Shown here in pieces: positions 32,908 through 45,676 of a stretch of DNA of 64,000 nt. Source of the stretch: Liolophura sinensis. Taxonomy: Eukaryota; Mollusca; Polyplacophora; Chitonida; Chitonidae. Below the pieces are notes generated by a model that worked only from the letters and a program-made list of their open reading frames with translations, had not been told where the DNA came from and ran no database searches. Within the stretch, counting starts at the first letter, position 1, and every line of letters begins with the position of its first letter. The DNA lies in contig NC_088296.1 in NCBI RefSeq assembly GCF_032854445.1, forward strand, positions 24,924,897-24,988,896. Direction: 5' to 3'. The translations under genes and the position numbers were made by a program.

Positions 32908-33808
32908 TCACGTACGGTGCTTGTCTGTCTGTCATTTCTGAAACTGATGAACTGTACTAAGTCACACAGGGTACATGTACGGTGCTTGTCAGTCTGTCAT
33001 TTCTGAAACTGATGAACTGTACTAAGTCATACAGGGTACATGTACGGTGCTTGTCGGTCTGTCATTTCTGAAACTGATGAACTGTACTAAGTCATACAGG
33101 GTACACGTACGGTGCTTGTCTGTCTGTCTCTCATTTCTGAAACTGATGAACTGTACTAAGTCATACAGGGTACATGTACGGTGCTTGTCAGTCTGTCATT
33201 TCTGAAACTGATGAACTGTACTAAGTCATACAGAGTACATGTACGGTGCTTGTCAGTCTGTCATTTCTGACACTGATGAACTGTACTAAGTCATACAGGG
33301 TACATGTACGGTGCTTGTCAGTCTGTCATTTCTGAAACTGATGAACTGTACTAAGTCATACAGGGTACACGTACGGTGCTTGTCGGTCTGTCATTTCTGA
33401 AACTGATGAACTGTACTATGTCATACAGGGTACATGTACGGTGCTTGTCTGTCTGTCATTCTGACACTGATGAACTGTACTAAGTCATACAGGGTACACG
33501 TACGGTGCTTGTCTGTCTGTCATTTCCGACACTGATGAACTGTACTAAGTCATACAGGGTACACGTACGGTGCTTGTCAGTCTGTCATTTCTGACACTGA
33601 TGAACTGTACTAAGTCATACAGGGTACATGTACGGTGCTTGTCAGTCTGTCATTTCTGACACTGATGAACTGTACTAAGTCATACAGGGTACATGTACGG
33701 TGCTTGTCAGTCTGTCATTTCTGAAACTGATGAACTGTACTAAGTCATACAGGGTACACGTACGGTGCTTGTCAGTCTGTCATTTCTGAAACTGATGAAC
33801 TGTACTGA
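32908..33808. repeat. 65-bp tandem array (about 14 copies)
   Basis: The unit contains gtacatgtacggtgcttgtc, tgtcatttctgaaactgatg and aactgtactaagtcatacag. The palindrome GTACATGTAC alternates with GTACACGTAC between units. It is intergenic. Confidence 0.95.
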
Positions 33809-34225
33809 TTAAGCTTTCTCTGTACCAGGTACGTTAATATTTACACCGCTGTATAACATGCATACGGACGGCCAAAATAGAATGATGCAAGGAATGTTCT
33901 AATAGGCGAATGAATTCAATCACGAGGTATCCAAATCGTGTACCATGCTATAGTTCATCAATTGCCATTGATAAAAATCCCGAGTCTCAATCGCTCTTTG
34001 ACTAACTGTTCATATATACATCATAGCGATCTTGATTTGTGCGATTAAAATATGTTCACCTCTCTTTGATGTTCGGACTGGCAATTGCATTGTCATGCCG
34101 AGCTTGTTCCCATTCACCCCTGTAGGATACATAATAAAGTTTCGGAAAACAGTTGATTATATGCTAATTACTTTGGCCTGTCCAGTTACTCCTTTAGAAT
34201 GCTGAGGTTCATCGAAACCCTGGTT
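33809..34225. other. intergenic unique sequence
   Basis: Nothing recognisable between the 65-bp and 29-bp arrays. Confidence 0.4.
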
Positions 34226-35383
34226 TACAACCCCGAGCTGTCCACCATCCGACTTATAACTCCGAGCTGTCCACCATCCGACTTATAACCCCGAGCTGTC
34301 CGACATCCGACTTATAACCCCGATCTGTCAGGTAACCGACTTATAACCCCGAGCTGTCCGACATCCGACTTATAACCCCGACCTGTGCACCATCCGACTT
34401 ATAACCCCGAGCTGTCCGACATCCGACTTATAACCCCGATCTGTCAGGTAACCGACTTATAACCCCGAGCTGTCCGACATCCGACTTATAACCCCGAGCT
34501 GTCCACCATCCGACTTATAACCCCGAGCTGTCCGACATCCGATATATAACCCCCGAGCTGTCCACCATCCGATTTATTACCCCGAACTGTCCACCATCCG
34601 ACTTATAATCCCGAGCTGTCCGACATCCGACTTATAACCCCGATCTGTCAGGTAACCGACTTATAACCCCGAGCTGTCCGACATCCGACTTATAACCCCG
34701 ACCTGTGCACCATCCGACTTCTAACCCCGAGCTGTCCGACATCCGACTTATAACCCCGAGCTGTCCACCATCCAACTTATAACCCCGAGCTGTCCGACAT
34801 CCGATATATAACCCCCGAGCTGTCCACCATCCGATTTATTACCCCGAACTGTCCACCATCCGACTTATAACCCCGATCTGTCAGATATCCGACTTATAAC
34901 CCCGAGCTGTCCACCATCCGACTTATAACCCCGAGCTGTCCGACATCCGACTTATAACCCCGAGCTGTCCGACATCCGACTTATAACCCCGAGCTGTCCA
35001 CCATCCGACTTATAACCCCGAGCTGTCCGACATCCGACTTATAACCCCGAGCTATCCACCATCCGACTTATAACCCCGAGCTGTCCAACAACCGACTTAT
35101 AACCCCGAGCTGTCCAACAACCTACTTATAACCTCGCGCTGTCCGACATCCAACTTATAACCCCGAGCTGCCCACCATCCGACTTATAACCCCGAGCTGT
35201 CCGACATTCGACTTATAACCCCGAGCTGTCCGACATCCGACTTATAACCCCGATCTGTCCACCATCCGACTTATAACCCCGAGCTGTCCACCATCCGACA
35301 TATAACCCCGAGCTGTCCAACATCCGACTTATAACCCCGATCTGTCAGATATCCGACTTATAACCCCGAGCTGTCCACCATCT
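34226..35383. repeat. 29-bp tandem array (about 40 copies)
   Basis: The unit is ttataaccccgagctgtccg followed by acatccgac, with ccaccatcc and caggtaacc variants. Marked units recur about 320 bp (11 units) apart; for instance 'gacctgtgcaccatccgac' occurs near 34380 and 34707. The array has therefore also grown by multi-unit duplication. Confidence 0.95.
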
Positions 35384-35863
35384 GATGGTAAATATCTGTC
35401 CATATTTCATGATTTAAGTTCAACTTATATCTCGTTTAAACCTCACAAAAATGGACACCCGTCAAATTTTGGCCACGCACTCATGCTTTGCAGTCGCGAG
35501 GCCCGCAAACCAGTATAACCACGTTTCCAGCAATATAACAGGAGAGGACAGCGGTCATTTTGGGGAACGAGGCTAGCGGAGGGGTTTTATTGTGATCACC
35601 TATCGGATAATTAACAGGTCGTGATTTTTATAGAACGGTTTTTAAAGACCATATGCATTGTAAAGAAGAAGCTAGACAGCACGGGAAGGTAAGTGTTCAA
35701 CTGATTTTTGAAACTGTACAAAGTATCCTAAAAAGCTAACATAGTCATCCAACGCTAGGGATCCTGGGGCTTCTAGAGAACTACGCTCCACAGTCAAGAT
35801 TACTCTGATTTGCCGCGATTTCACCATAACAACCTTAGGAATGGCATATATTCAAGATAATTA
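35384..35863. other. intergenic unique sequence
   Basis: No feature was recognised between the 29-bp and 49-bp arrays. It is a possible place for the missing 5' exon of gene B, but no convincing signal-peptide exon was found. Confidence 0.35.
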
Positions 35864-38800
35864 AGACGTACACCATAGGGAGAAAACACAGAACGGCCAC
35901 GACAGTGTGATAGATGTACACCATAGAGGGAGAAAAACAGAGCAGCCACGACAGTGTGATAGATGTACACCATAGAGGGAGAAAAACAGAGCAGCCACGA
36001 CAGTGTGATAGATGTACACCAAAGAGGGAGAAAAACAGAGCAGCCACGACAGTGTAATAGATGTACAGAACAGAGGGAGAAAAACAGAGCAGCCACGACA
36101 GTGTGATAGACGTACATCATAGAGGGAGAAAAACAGAGCAGCCACGGCAGTGCGATAGATATGCACCATAGAGGGAGAAAAACAGAGCAGCCACGACAGT
36201 GTGATAGACGTACATCATAGAGGGAGAAAAACAGAGCAGCTACGACAGTGTGATAGACGCACAGCATAGAGAGTAAGGCCACACCAGCCACGACAGTGTG
36301 ATAGATGTACAGCATAGAGAGTAAGGCCACACCAGCCACGACAGTGTGATAGACGCACAGCATAGAGAGTAAGGCCACACCAGCCACGACAGTGTGATAG
36401 ACGCACAGCATAGAGAGTAAGGCCACACCAGCCACGACAGTGTGATAGATGTACAGCATAGAGGGAGAAAAACAGAGCAGCCACGACAGTGTGATAGATG
36501 TACAGCATAGAGGGAGAAAAACAGAGCAGCCACGACAGTGTGATAGATGTACAGCATAGAGGGAGAAAAACAGAGCAGCCACGACAGTGTGATAGACGTA
36601 CATCATAGAGGGAGAAAAACAGAGCAGCCACGACAGTGTGATAGACGCACAGCATAGAGAGTAAGGCCACACCAGCCACGACAGTGTGATAGACGTACAC
36701 CATAGAGGGAGAAAAACAGAGCAGCCGCGACAGTGTGATAGATGTACAGCATAGAGATTTAGGCCACACCAGCCACGACAGTGTGATAGACGTACACCAT
36801 AGAGGGAGAAAAACAGAGCAGCCACGACAGTGTGATAGATGTACAGCATAGAGAGTAAGGCCAGAGTAGTGACGACAGTGTGAGAGATGTACAGCATAGA
36901 GAGTAAAGCCAGAGCAGCCACGACAGTGTGATAGACGTACATCATAGAGGGAGAAAAACAGAGCAGCGGCGACAGTGTGACAGATGTACAGCATTGAGGG
37001 AGAAAAACAGACCAGCCACGACAGTGTGATAGATGTACAGCATAGAGGGAGAAAAACAGAGCAGCCACGACAGTGTGATAGATGTACATCATAGAGGGAG
37101 AAAAACAGACCAGCCACGACAGTGTGAGAGATGTACAGCATAGAGGGAGAAAAACAGAGCAGCCACGACAGTGTGATAGATGTACAGCATAGAGAGTAAG
37201 GCCACACCAGCCACGACAGTGTGATAGATGTACACCATAGATGGAGAAAACAGAGCAGCCACGACAGTGTGATAGATGTACAGCATAGAGAGTAAGGCCA
37301 GAGTAGTGACGACAGTGTGAGAAATGTACAGCATAGAGAGTAAAGCCAGAGCAGCCACGCTAGTGTGATAGACGTACACCATAGAGGGAGAAAACAGAGC
37401 AGCCACGACAGTGTGATAGATGTACAGCATAGAGAGTAAGGCCAGAGTAGTGACGACAGTGTGAGAGATGTACAGCATACAAGGAGAAAAACAGAGCACC
37501 CACGACAGTGTGATAGATGTACAGCATAGAGAGTAAGGCCAGACTAGCCACAACAGTGTGATAGACGTACACCATAGAGGGAGGAAAACAGAGCAGTGAC
37601 GACAGTGTGATAGATGTACACCATAGAGAGAGAAAAACAGAGCAGCCACGACAGTGTGATAGATGTACACCATAGAGGGAGAAAAACAGAAGAGCGACGA
37701 CAGTGTGATAGACGTACACCATAAAGGGAGAAAAACAGAGCAGCCACGACAGTGTGATAGACGTACACCATAAAGAGAGAAACACGTGATAGACGTACAG
37801 CATAGAGGGAGAAAAACAGAGCAGCTACGACAGTGTGATAGATGTACAGCATAGACAGTAAGGCCAGAGCAGCGACGACAGTGTGATATACGTACAGCAA
37901 AGAGAAAGAAAAACAGAGCAGCCACGACAGTGTGATAGATGTACACTATAGAGAGAGAAACACAGAGCAGCCACGACAGTGTGATAGATGTACAGCATAC
38001 AAGGAGAAAAACAGAGCAGCCACGACAGTGTGATAGATGTACAGCATAGAGAGTAAGGCCAGACTAGCCACAACAGTGTGATAGACGTACACCATAGAGG
38101 GAGAAAAACAGAGCAGTGACGACAGTGTGATAGATGTACAGCATAGAGGGTAAGGCGAGAGCAGCGACGACAGTGTGATAGATGTACAGCATAGAGGGAG
38201 AAAAACAGAGCAGCCACGACAGTGTGATAGATGTACAGCATAGAGAGTAAGGCAAGACCAGCCACGACAGTGTGATAGATGTACAGCATACAAGGAGAAA
38301 AACAGAGCAGCCACGACAGTGTGATAGATGTACAGCATACAAGGAGAAAAACAGAGCAGCGACGACAGTGTGATAGACGTACACCATAGAGGGAGAAAAA
38401 CAGAGCAGCCACGACAGTGTGATAGATGTACAGCATAGAGAGTAAGGCAAGACCAGCCACGACAGTGTGATAGATGTACAGCATACAAGGAGAAAAACAG
38501 AGCAGCCACGACAGTGTGATAGATGTACAGCATAGAGAGTAAGGCCAGACTAGCCACAACAGTGTGATAGACGTACACCATAGAGGGAGAAAAACAGAGC
38601 AGTGACGACAGTGTGATAGATGTACAGCATAGAGAGTAAGGCGAGAGCAGCGACGACAGTGTGATAGATGTACAGCATAGAGGGAGAAAAACAGAGCAGC
38701 CACGACAGTGTGATAGATGTTCAGCATAGAGAGTAAGGCAAGACCAGCCACGACAGTGTGATAGATGTACAGCATAGAGGGAGAAAAACAGAGCAGCCAC

Positions 38801-39819
38801 GACAGTGTGATAGATGTACAGCATAGAGGGAGAAAAACAGAGCAGCCACGACAGTGTGATAGATGTACAGCATAGAGAGTAAGGCAAGACCAGCCACGAC
38901 AGTGTGATAGATGTACAGCATACAAGGAGAAAAACAGAGCAGCGACGACAGTGTGATAGACGTACACCATAGAGGGAGAAAAACAGCGCAGCCACGACAG
39001 TGTGATAGATGTACAGCATACAAGGAGAAAAACAGAGCAGCCACGACAGTGTGATAGATGTACAGCATAGAGAGTAAGGCCAGACTAGCCACAACAGTGT
39101 GATAGACGTACACCATAGAGGGAGAAAAACAGAGCAGTGACGACAGTGTGATAGATGTACAGCATAGAGAGTAAGGCGAGAGCAGCGACGACAGTGTGAT
39201 AGATGTACAGCATAGAGGGAGAAAAACAGAGCAGCCACGACAGTGTGATAGATGTACAGCATAGAGAGTAAGGCCAGACCAGCCACAACAGTGTGATAGA
39301 TGTACACCATAGAGGGAGAAAAACAGAGCAGCCACGACAGTGTAATAGACGTACACCATAGAGAGAGAAAAACAGAGCAGCCACGACAGTGTGATAGATG
39401 TACACCATAGAGGGAGAAAAACAGAAGAGCGACGACAGTGTGATAGACGTACACCATAGAGGGAGAAAAACAGAGCAGACACGACAGTGTAATAGACGTA
39501 CACCATAAAGAGGGAAAAACGTGATAGACGTACAGCATAGAGGGAGAAAAACAGAGCAGCTACGACAGTGTGATAGATGTACAACATAGACAGTAAGGCC
39601 AGAGCAGCGACGACAGTGTGATAGATGTACAACATAGAAGGAGAAAAACAGAGCAGCCACGGCAGTGCGATAGACGTACAGCATAGAGGGAGAAAAACAG
39701 AGCAGCTACGACGGTGTGATAGATGTACAGCATAGACAGTAAGGCCAGAGCAGCGACGACAGCGTGATAGACGTACACCATAGAGAGAGAAAAACAGAGC
39801 AGCCACGACAGGGTGATAG
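35864..39819. repeat. 48/49-bp tandem array (about 81 copies) inside a dispersed element
   Basis: There are two main unit types. One has gcatagagggagaaaaacag and the other gcatagagagtaaggccaga. Both continue with gccacgacagtgtgatagat. They are interspersed and form higher-order blocks, especially from 38040 to 39240. Minus-strand frames stay open for up to 530 codons only because stop codons are absent from the unit, and they show repeated SMLYIYHTVV-type peptides. The 3' flank (39820-40070) is shared with 32100-32420 and 58969-59150. Confidence 0.95.
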
Positions 39820-40070
39820 CTGGCATATGGTCACGCGTGACCGGTAAAAATATACGGTCTCTTGTCAATTTACCTCAGTTAGGGTTTTATTCTACATGTG
39901 CATGTAAATGCTTAAAGAGCAGTAAATTACAGGTCTCCTAGCATCATAGCTTAAGCAGAATTAGGTAAAAAAAATGCAGTGGTCTTAATTGCAATTTAAA
40001 AGTCACTGGTCTAAATTTAGAATTACTCACAAATCTGTGTTGTCATTACATTTAACATACATTAACATTA
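39820..40070 (+). mobile_element. 3' flank of the element that carries the 49-bp array
   Basis: The segment has 'tgatagctggcatatg', the palindrome GGTCACGCGTGACC, 'gcttaagcagaattaggtaa' and 'gtgttgtcattacatttaac'. It is shared with the reverse copy at 32100 and partly with 58969. A central tandem array with conserved flanks recalls non-autonomous Helitrons described in bivalves; that comparison is inference. Confidence 0.65.
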
Positions 40071-40639
40071 AAACAGAGCGAAGGCACCAGGCCTTCTTTG
40101 ACCGTAATCAAATCTGTGGGGTGGTTGTTCCTGCATGCAGGAGACCAAAGAGGCGTTGTTCATACAACATTCGACCAGCCTCTCACCACTGAAGTTGCAT
40201 GCTCAAATCCAGTTCTCCCAGGTTCGTCTGAGATAAAGGATACATGAACCTATACCTCAGAAAGGATACACTTTTAAATGATTCATCAAATATTTGGTTT
40301 TTATTTCTTAAAGGCAAAGAAAACACAAGTTTTGGCAAGTTACTGACGAACGTTCCTTCTATGGTCATGCCAGTAATGTACAGATTTCCACGCCATTATG
40401 ACGGAAGACAAAGGAAGACAAATAAGGGGCCTGTGTGATGTCGACTGGTTAGTTTTATTCAGGTCCCACGGACTGAGGGTTGGGGGTACTGAATTGCCAG
40501 ACCTTGGTATGTCCGGACTTCACTCCTGCCAAGTTTTGAGGTTTCAAGGCTTTGGTGGTGTGTCTTTGGTATTGCCCCAGCGCACCAGGTCTGAACATAA
40601 GTTAGGTCTTCAAGGTGATCTCACAGAACATCTCATGTG
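40071..40639. other. intergenic sequence with a short element terminus
   Basis: At 40310-40333 'ttaaaggcaaagaaaacaca' matches the terminal motif of the element flanking the 52-bp array. Otherwise nothing was recognised. Confidence 0.4.
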
Positions 40640-40835
40640 ATCTCATGTGGCGTGGTTTCCCCCGAGCTCTGCTGGGAGTCCTGCGTTGGTGAAACCCTAA
40701 ACTTATGTGGGAAGGTCTGTCAGCAGCCTGCGGATGGTCGTGGGTTTCCCCGGGTTTCCTCCCATTAAAATGGTATAAGGGAAAAACTTCTTGTGTACTG
40801 CTTAAAACAAGAATAAAATAAGTCAAATAAATATA
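40640..40835 (+). mobile_element. SINE family 1 copy, diverged
   Basis: 'cagcctgcggatggtcgtgg' and 'tttccccgggtttcctccca' are clear. The 3' end is decayed, with an (aaat)n tail. Confidence 0.8.
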
Positions 40836-41093
40836 AGTGCACGTGTACCTGTGGTCGCGTTTGTACACACGTATGGCGCTATTCGATGACTGTTTTATGG
40901 TGACTGAATGGAAAGACAAAGTAAAATAAAGCCGCATATCGTGGTCAGAAACGCCACTCAACGTTGTTTCCAAATATCTTCCCTTCTTTAAAAAAATAAC
41001 CTTTCTGGAACAAAATTAAATGGATTCAGTTAATTTAATCTTATATAGTGATGTGAATAAATCATGTTGATATTGTAGGCTGAGGGTGCATGT

Positions 41094-41184
41094 CGTGCCT
41101 ACGTGTGCATGGGGAAGTGGCAGAGTTACTTCCCAATGGCTGGTGGTTTACTCGAATCACCTAAGTACATAAATAAAAATAAAT
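41094..41184 (+). repeat. SINE-like repeat family 3 fragment
   Basis: 'acttcccaatggctggtggt' and an (aaat)n tail, as in 896-1052 but shortened. Confidence 0.4.
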
Positions 41185-41913
41185 ACTACTTCAGAATTCA
41201 AATATTTGACCACATTTAATTTTATTCGAGAAAGTTGTATATAAAAAAAACAAACACATATGTGAAGGTAGTTTAATAATAACCTGTTGTCAATGGTGTA
41301 TGGACGAGGGCCTGCTTATATCATGCGTGTTACTTTATAAAAAAATTCTACAACTTAAGACTACAACTCAGGTATACATCCGTTACTAGTTTACCTTTTT
41401 TGCTTTAAGTCGCCTTCTGTCTGCATACATTAAGGAATGTGTCTAAACAGAGCTTGAAGTACCCAAGGTTCAAGAAAAGGACAAACATTCCCTAGACATT
41501 TTTATAAAGAGACGTGTAAGTTTCCCGTGTTGTGCCAGGCCTTTTGTGCTTCCTCCAGCCCGTCCTTCAGAATATATATAAACTGTATAAAATTACAAGT
41601 CTTCAGTTACATCACGTGCAGAGTTGTTTTTTTATCTCTTATATAGTATGACAGTATGCTCTTTCGTCTTGACTCCCGGGTATATTATAATGCCTGAAGT
41701 AGGTCGCTACGCACCGTCAGGCCTAGAATACACACTACTTCCCAGGGCACCTGCATCTGTGAGGAGTACCACGTATCTATATCTATACACATGCACATAT
41801 AAGGAAGATATATCTAACTACATAACACCTGGATTTGTACCTGTCTGTGATAATACAGGTAAGTTCTACTCTGTTGTTCACCTCTTACAAATAATCCATG
41901 TATATATGCAAAA
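41185..41913. other. intergenic unique sequence
   Basis: No gene recognised. The 98-codon frame at 41624 has no recognisable features and overlaps the start of a dispersed element. Confidence 0.4.
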
Positions 41914-42163
41914 TGTTTAACGTCATACTTAACTGTTTTTGCTGTTATATGGCAGAGAGGAGTCCTTGGGTGTGTGTACATATACTGTGGGTCCTTTTGG
42001 CAGAGAGAGTTCATGCCGACAAAGTACTGCCGCCACTGTAGAATCATGCCGAAGACACCAGACATGACACCCACCCAATCACATTATACTGACACTGGGA
42101 CAACCGGTGCCATTTTCTTGCTCTGAACTCTCAGCGTAGATCGCCAAGCGAGGCTGCAATAAG
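41914..42163 (-). mobile_element. dispersed element family 2 copy
   Basis: It runs in reverse from 'gtttaacgtcatacttaact' through 'tgccgaagacaccagacat' to 'aagcgaggctgcaataa', the reverse complement of the arrangement at 11163-11415. Confidence 0.7.
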
Positions 42164-42849
42164 TACGGTTATTATGGTCTTTTGTATGACCCCTCCTGGG
42201 GCAAAAGTTTGACTAGGTAGGATTACTTCAGTGATGCTGTAAACCTGCATATATATGTACGTGTTTAGTGGCTGGGGGAAAATGCTGAAATACGCTGAGT
42301 AAATTAGTTTAGGCACAAAGCTCCTAGAATTTCACCTGAGTGTGGTGAGCATGTATTACAGATGGATTATATTCTTATTCGTATGACTTGAAACGCTGCA
42401 TGTAGCCTACAATTGTAGGGTGCTAAAACATAGGCCACGAGAAAAAATCATCTGTGATTTTATAGCACTTAAATTATAAACACGTTATGGTTAGTGTACA
42501 TTGCTGCTTAAAACGTCATGATAAAACATTAGCTCCCGAACGTTCCCGATAGTTCCCGAAGCAGCCTAGTTGTGTCCACGCTTGCCGTGCGCTACTCAGG
42601 CTTTGTGGTGCCACTGCCCGGGCTAAAACAATAGCGAGTCTAACGCCGTCCGCTCCAACAGCGTCGCTTAATCCCAGCATCACCGTATTTGATCGGTGTA
42701 TAATATGCGGGTCTAAAGAATATTTTACTGGTATAACGGCGGTTAGGTTGGAACCAGCCGGATAAGAAGAGCTCTTAGATCGTCCGCTTCAGGAGCGGTA
42801 GATCCAGGGTCAATCCTGGGTCGGGTCACACGTAAGACTTTAAAAGAGG
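42164..42849. other. intergenic unique sequence
   Basis: No tRNA or gene could be supported. The segment 42780-42830 ('cgcttcaggagcggtagatc', 'gggtcaatcctgggtc') resembles the T-arm part of a tRNA or the head of a tRNA-derived SINE. I could not fold a complete tRNA. Confidence 0.35.
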
Positions 42850-44416
42850 AAGTATGAAGTAAGCGAACTACCTGTAGGTCTATCCCATTCTCACATCGTA
42901 ACAGACGTTCGTGTATGAAGTAAGCGAGTTATCTGTAGGTCTATCCCATTCTGGCCTCGTAACAGACGTACGTGCATGAAGTAAGCGAACTACCTGTAGG
43001 TCTATCCCATTCTGGTCCCGTAATAGACGTACGTGTATGAAGTAAACGAGTTATCTGTAGGTCTATCCCATTCTGGCCCTGTAATAGACGTAAGTGCATG
43101 AAGTAAGCGAGTTATCTGTAGGTCTATCCCATTCTGGCCTCGTAACAGACGTACGTGTATGAAGTAAGCGAACTACGTGAAGGTCTATCCCATTCTGGTC
43201 CCGTAATAGACGTCCGTGTATGAAGTAAACGAGTTATCTGTAGGTCTATCCCATTCTGGCCTCGTAACAGACGTTCGTGTATGAAGTAAGCGAACTACTT
43301 GAAGGTCTATCCCATTCTGGTCCCGTAATAGACGTAAGTGCATGAAGTAAGCTAGTTATCTGTAGGTCTATCTAATTCTGGCCTCGTAACAGACGTACGT
43401 GTATGAAGTAAGCGAACTACCTGTAGGTCTATCCCATCCTGGCCTCATAACAGATGTACGTGTATGAAGTAAGCGAACTACCTCTAGGTCTATTCCATTC
43501 TGGCCTGGTAATAGACGTACACGTGTATGAAGTAAGCGAGTTATCTGTAGGTCTATCCCATTCTGGCCTGGTAATAGACGCTCGTGCATGAAGTAAGCGA
43601 GTTATCTGTAGCTCTATCCCATTCTGGCCTCGTAATAGACGTACGTGCATGAAGTAAGCGAGTTATCTGTAGATCTATCCCATTCTGGCCTCGTAACAGA
43701 CGTTCGTGTATGAAGTAAGCGAACTACCTGAAGGTCTATCCCATTCTGGCCTCGTAATATACGTACGTATATGAAGTAGGCGAGTTATTAGTAGGTCTGT
43801 CCCATTCCGGCCTCGCAATGGGTTAGTATGAGGTTAGCGAGTTACCTGTGGGTCTATGCTTTTCTAGCCCGATACTAGACACATATGCATAAAGTTAGCG
43901 AGTTACCCATGGGTCTATGCTATTCTAGCCCGATACTAGACACATATGCATAAAGTTAGCGAGTTACCCATGGGTCTGTACTATTCTAGCCTCATAATAG
44001 ACGTATATGCATAAAGTTAGCGAGTTACCTGTGGGTCTATGCCATTCTAGCCCAATACTAGACGCATATGCATACAGTTAGCGAGTTACCCGTGGGTCTA
44101 TGCTGTTCTAGCCCAATACTAGACGCATATGCATACAGTTAGCGAGTTACCCGTGGGTCTATGCTATTCTAGCCCCATACTAGATGTATATGCATAAAGT
44201 TAGCGAGTTACCTGTGGGTCTATGCTATTCTAGCCCAATACTAGACGTATATGCATGAAGTTAGCGAGTTACCCGTGGGTCTATGCTATTCTAGCCCGAT
44301 ACTAGACGTATACGCATGAAGTAAGCGAGTTACCCGTAGGTCCATGCTATTCTAGCCCCGTAACAGACGTACACCTAAGCTGTTCTAGCCACGTAATAGA
44401 CATAGGTGTATGAATT
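42850..44416. repeat. 61-bp tandem array (about 25 copies), two subfamilies
   Basis: The left block (to about 43795) has tgtaggtctatcccattctg, gcctcgtaacagacgtacgt and gtatgaagtaagcgagttat. The right block (from about 43800) has tgtgggtctatgctattcta, gcccgatactagacgtatat and gcataaagttagcgagttac. The change between them is abrupt, and the last units decay. Both blocks also show coupled alternatives (gagttatctg or gaactacctg). Confidence 0.95.
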
Positions 44417-45194
44417 AATCTACGTACAGAGGCTTAACGCTATTCGTGCCTCGTCATGAATGTATAATGTGCACGCAATATAATGTGACAATCACGTGTC
44501 CACAGTTAAGTGGTTCTTAGCGTCAGTCTTTTGTAGCCTACTACAGGAATGTGCGTGACTGAAGATAGTCAACAGGTAAATTTACAGCTAAGAAATTTAC
44601 CTGTGTGTATACCTGAGAGGTTTAGTATCGCTCCTGACAGTCCTGGAAACAAAATACCCCCCGGGTTGTGACAATCTATGTAAAAGAAGACATTACGAAT
44701 GTACCGAATACGTATATCCAAACCTTTGGGTGGAAAGGATGACTTGGGTGATTTAAAAAAAAAAAGAGATGGTAATTAAACTATGAAACGGTGTGATAAA
44801 GATAAATTAAAGCTACCAATCTATAAAAAATGAACTCTAACATTGTCAGTGTCTCGCTTCATTGACTTAAAGCTGACCAAAACGTGTCTTACTATGAACT
44901 TTTCACGTATATGACGGTAGTCAGGTGTGTGGGTACAGCAGCCTACATGGTCTAGGGCTCTATGAATGTAACAAGGTGATGTATAAGCGCTATCTTTCAC
45001 CAGGCTCCGGGGAATATCGCTTAATTAAATCCAGTGTTAGATGCGTCCACTCCAAACCCAAAGAAAATGCATACCCCGTCACATTCACATGTGTAATTTC
45101 CCATGATCTTCTCAAACTCGGATTTGTGTGCACAATTATACATGAGTGTGATGTTTGCGACATATATGCTCAAACGGAATACATATGTGATAAC
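44417..45194. other. intergenic unique sequence
   Basis: No feature was recognised. The 110-codon frame beginning at 44925 runs into a SINE and shows no family signal. Confidence 0.4.
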
Positions 45195-45310
45195 CGCTCT
45201 GTTCGGCTTCCTCCCGCCATAATGCTGGCCGCCGTCGTAAAAGTGAAATACTCTTGAGTACTGCGGAAAACACAAATCAGATTAATAAATAAAAAAAATT
45301 AAATAAATAT
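45195..45310 (+). mobile_element. SINE family 1, 3' fragment
   Basis: 'ggcttcctcccgccataatg', 'ctggccgccgtcgtaaaagt', 'actcttgagtactgcgg' and an (aaat)n tail. Confidence 0.88.
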
Positions 45311-45515
45311 GTGATAACCTATTTATAACCTTGCATTGGATCTTTAATTGGATTAAACTCTTTCGAGCCTAAGTTTCCGCTGGATGTGCATTAGTCATTT
45401 ATGTGAAGTTCGTAAGTCCAGACATCTGCCATTTATACGTTCCACTTGAACTATTTCTGTGTTACCTGCTACCAGTAAGTAGGCGTAAGCAGAAACTGCA
45501 CTACATAACTTCATG

Positions 45516-45676
45516 CAACCTGCGGATGGTCGTAGGTTTCCTTCGGGCTCTGTCCGGTTTCCTCCCACTATAATGCTGGCCGCCGTCGTATAAGTGAAAT
45601 ATTTTTGAGTGCGGCGTAAAACACAATCAAATAAATAAATAAATATATAAATAAATAAATAAATAAATAAATAAAT
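45516..45676 (+). mobile_element. SINE family 1, 5'-truncated, long (AAAT)n tail
   Basis: It runs from 'tgcggatggtcgtaggtttc' to 'gagtgcggcgtaaaacacaa' and a tail of about 14 AAAT-type repeats. The long, regular tail suggests a fairly young copy. Confidence 0.92.

Noticed and set aside
35821-39806. Minus-strand ORFs of up to 530 codons with YHTVV-type repeats
   Set aside because: The frames overlap, swap between unit types and exist only because the 48/49-bp unit lacks stops. No start context, splice sites or domain is visible.
42778-42832. tRNA gene
   Set aside because: Only a T-arm-like part is visible. No complete cloverleaf or acceptor stem could be drawn. SINE head remnants are a simpler explanation.
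44925-45257. 110-codon ORF
   Set aside because: Its end lies in a SINE and its sequence shows no conserved motif. There are no flanking splice signals.
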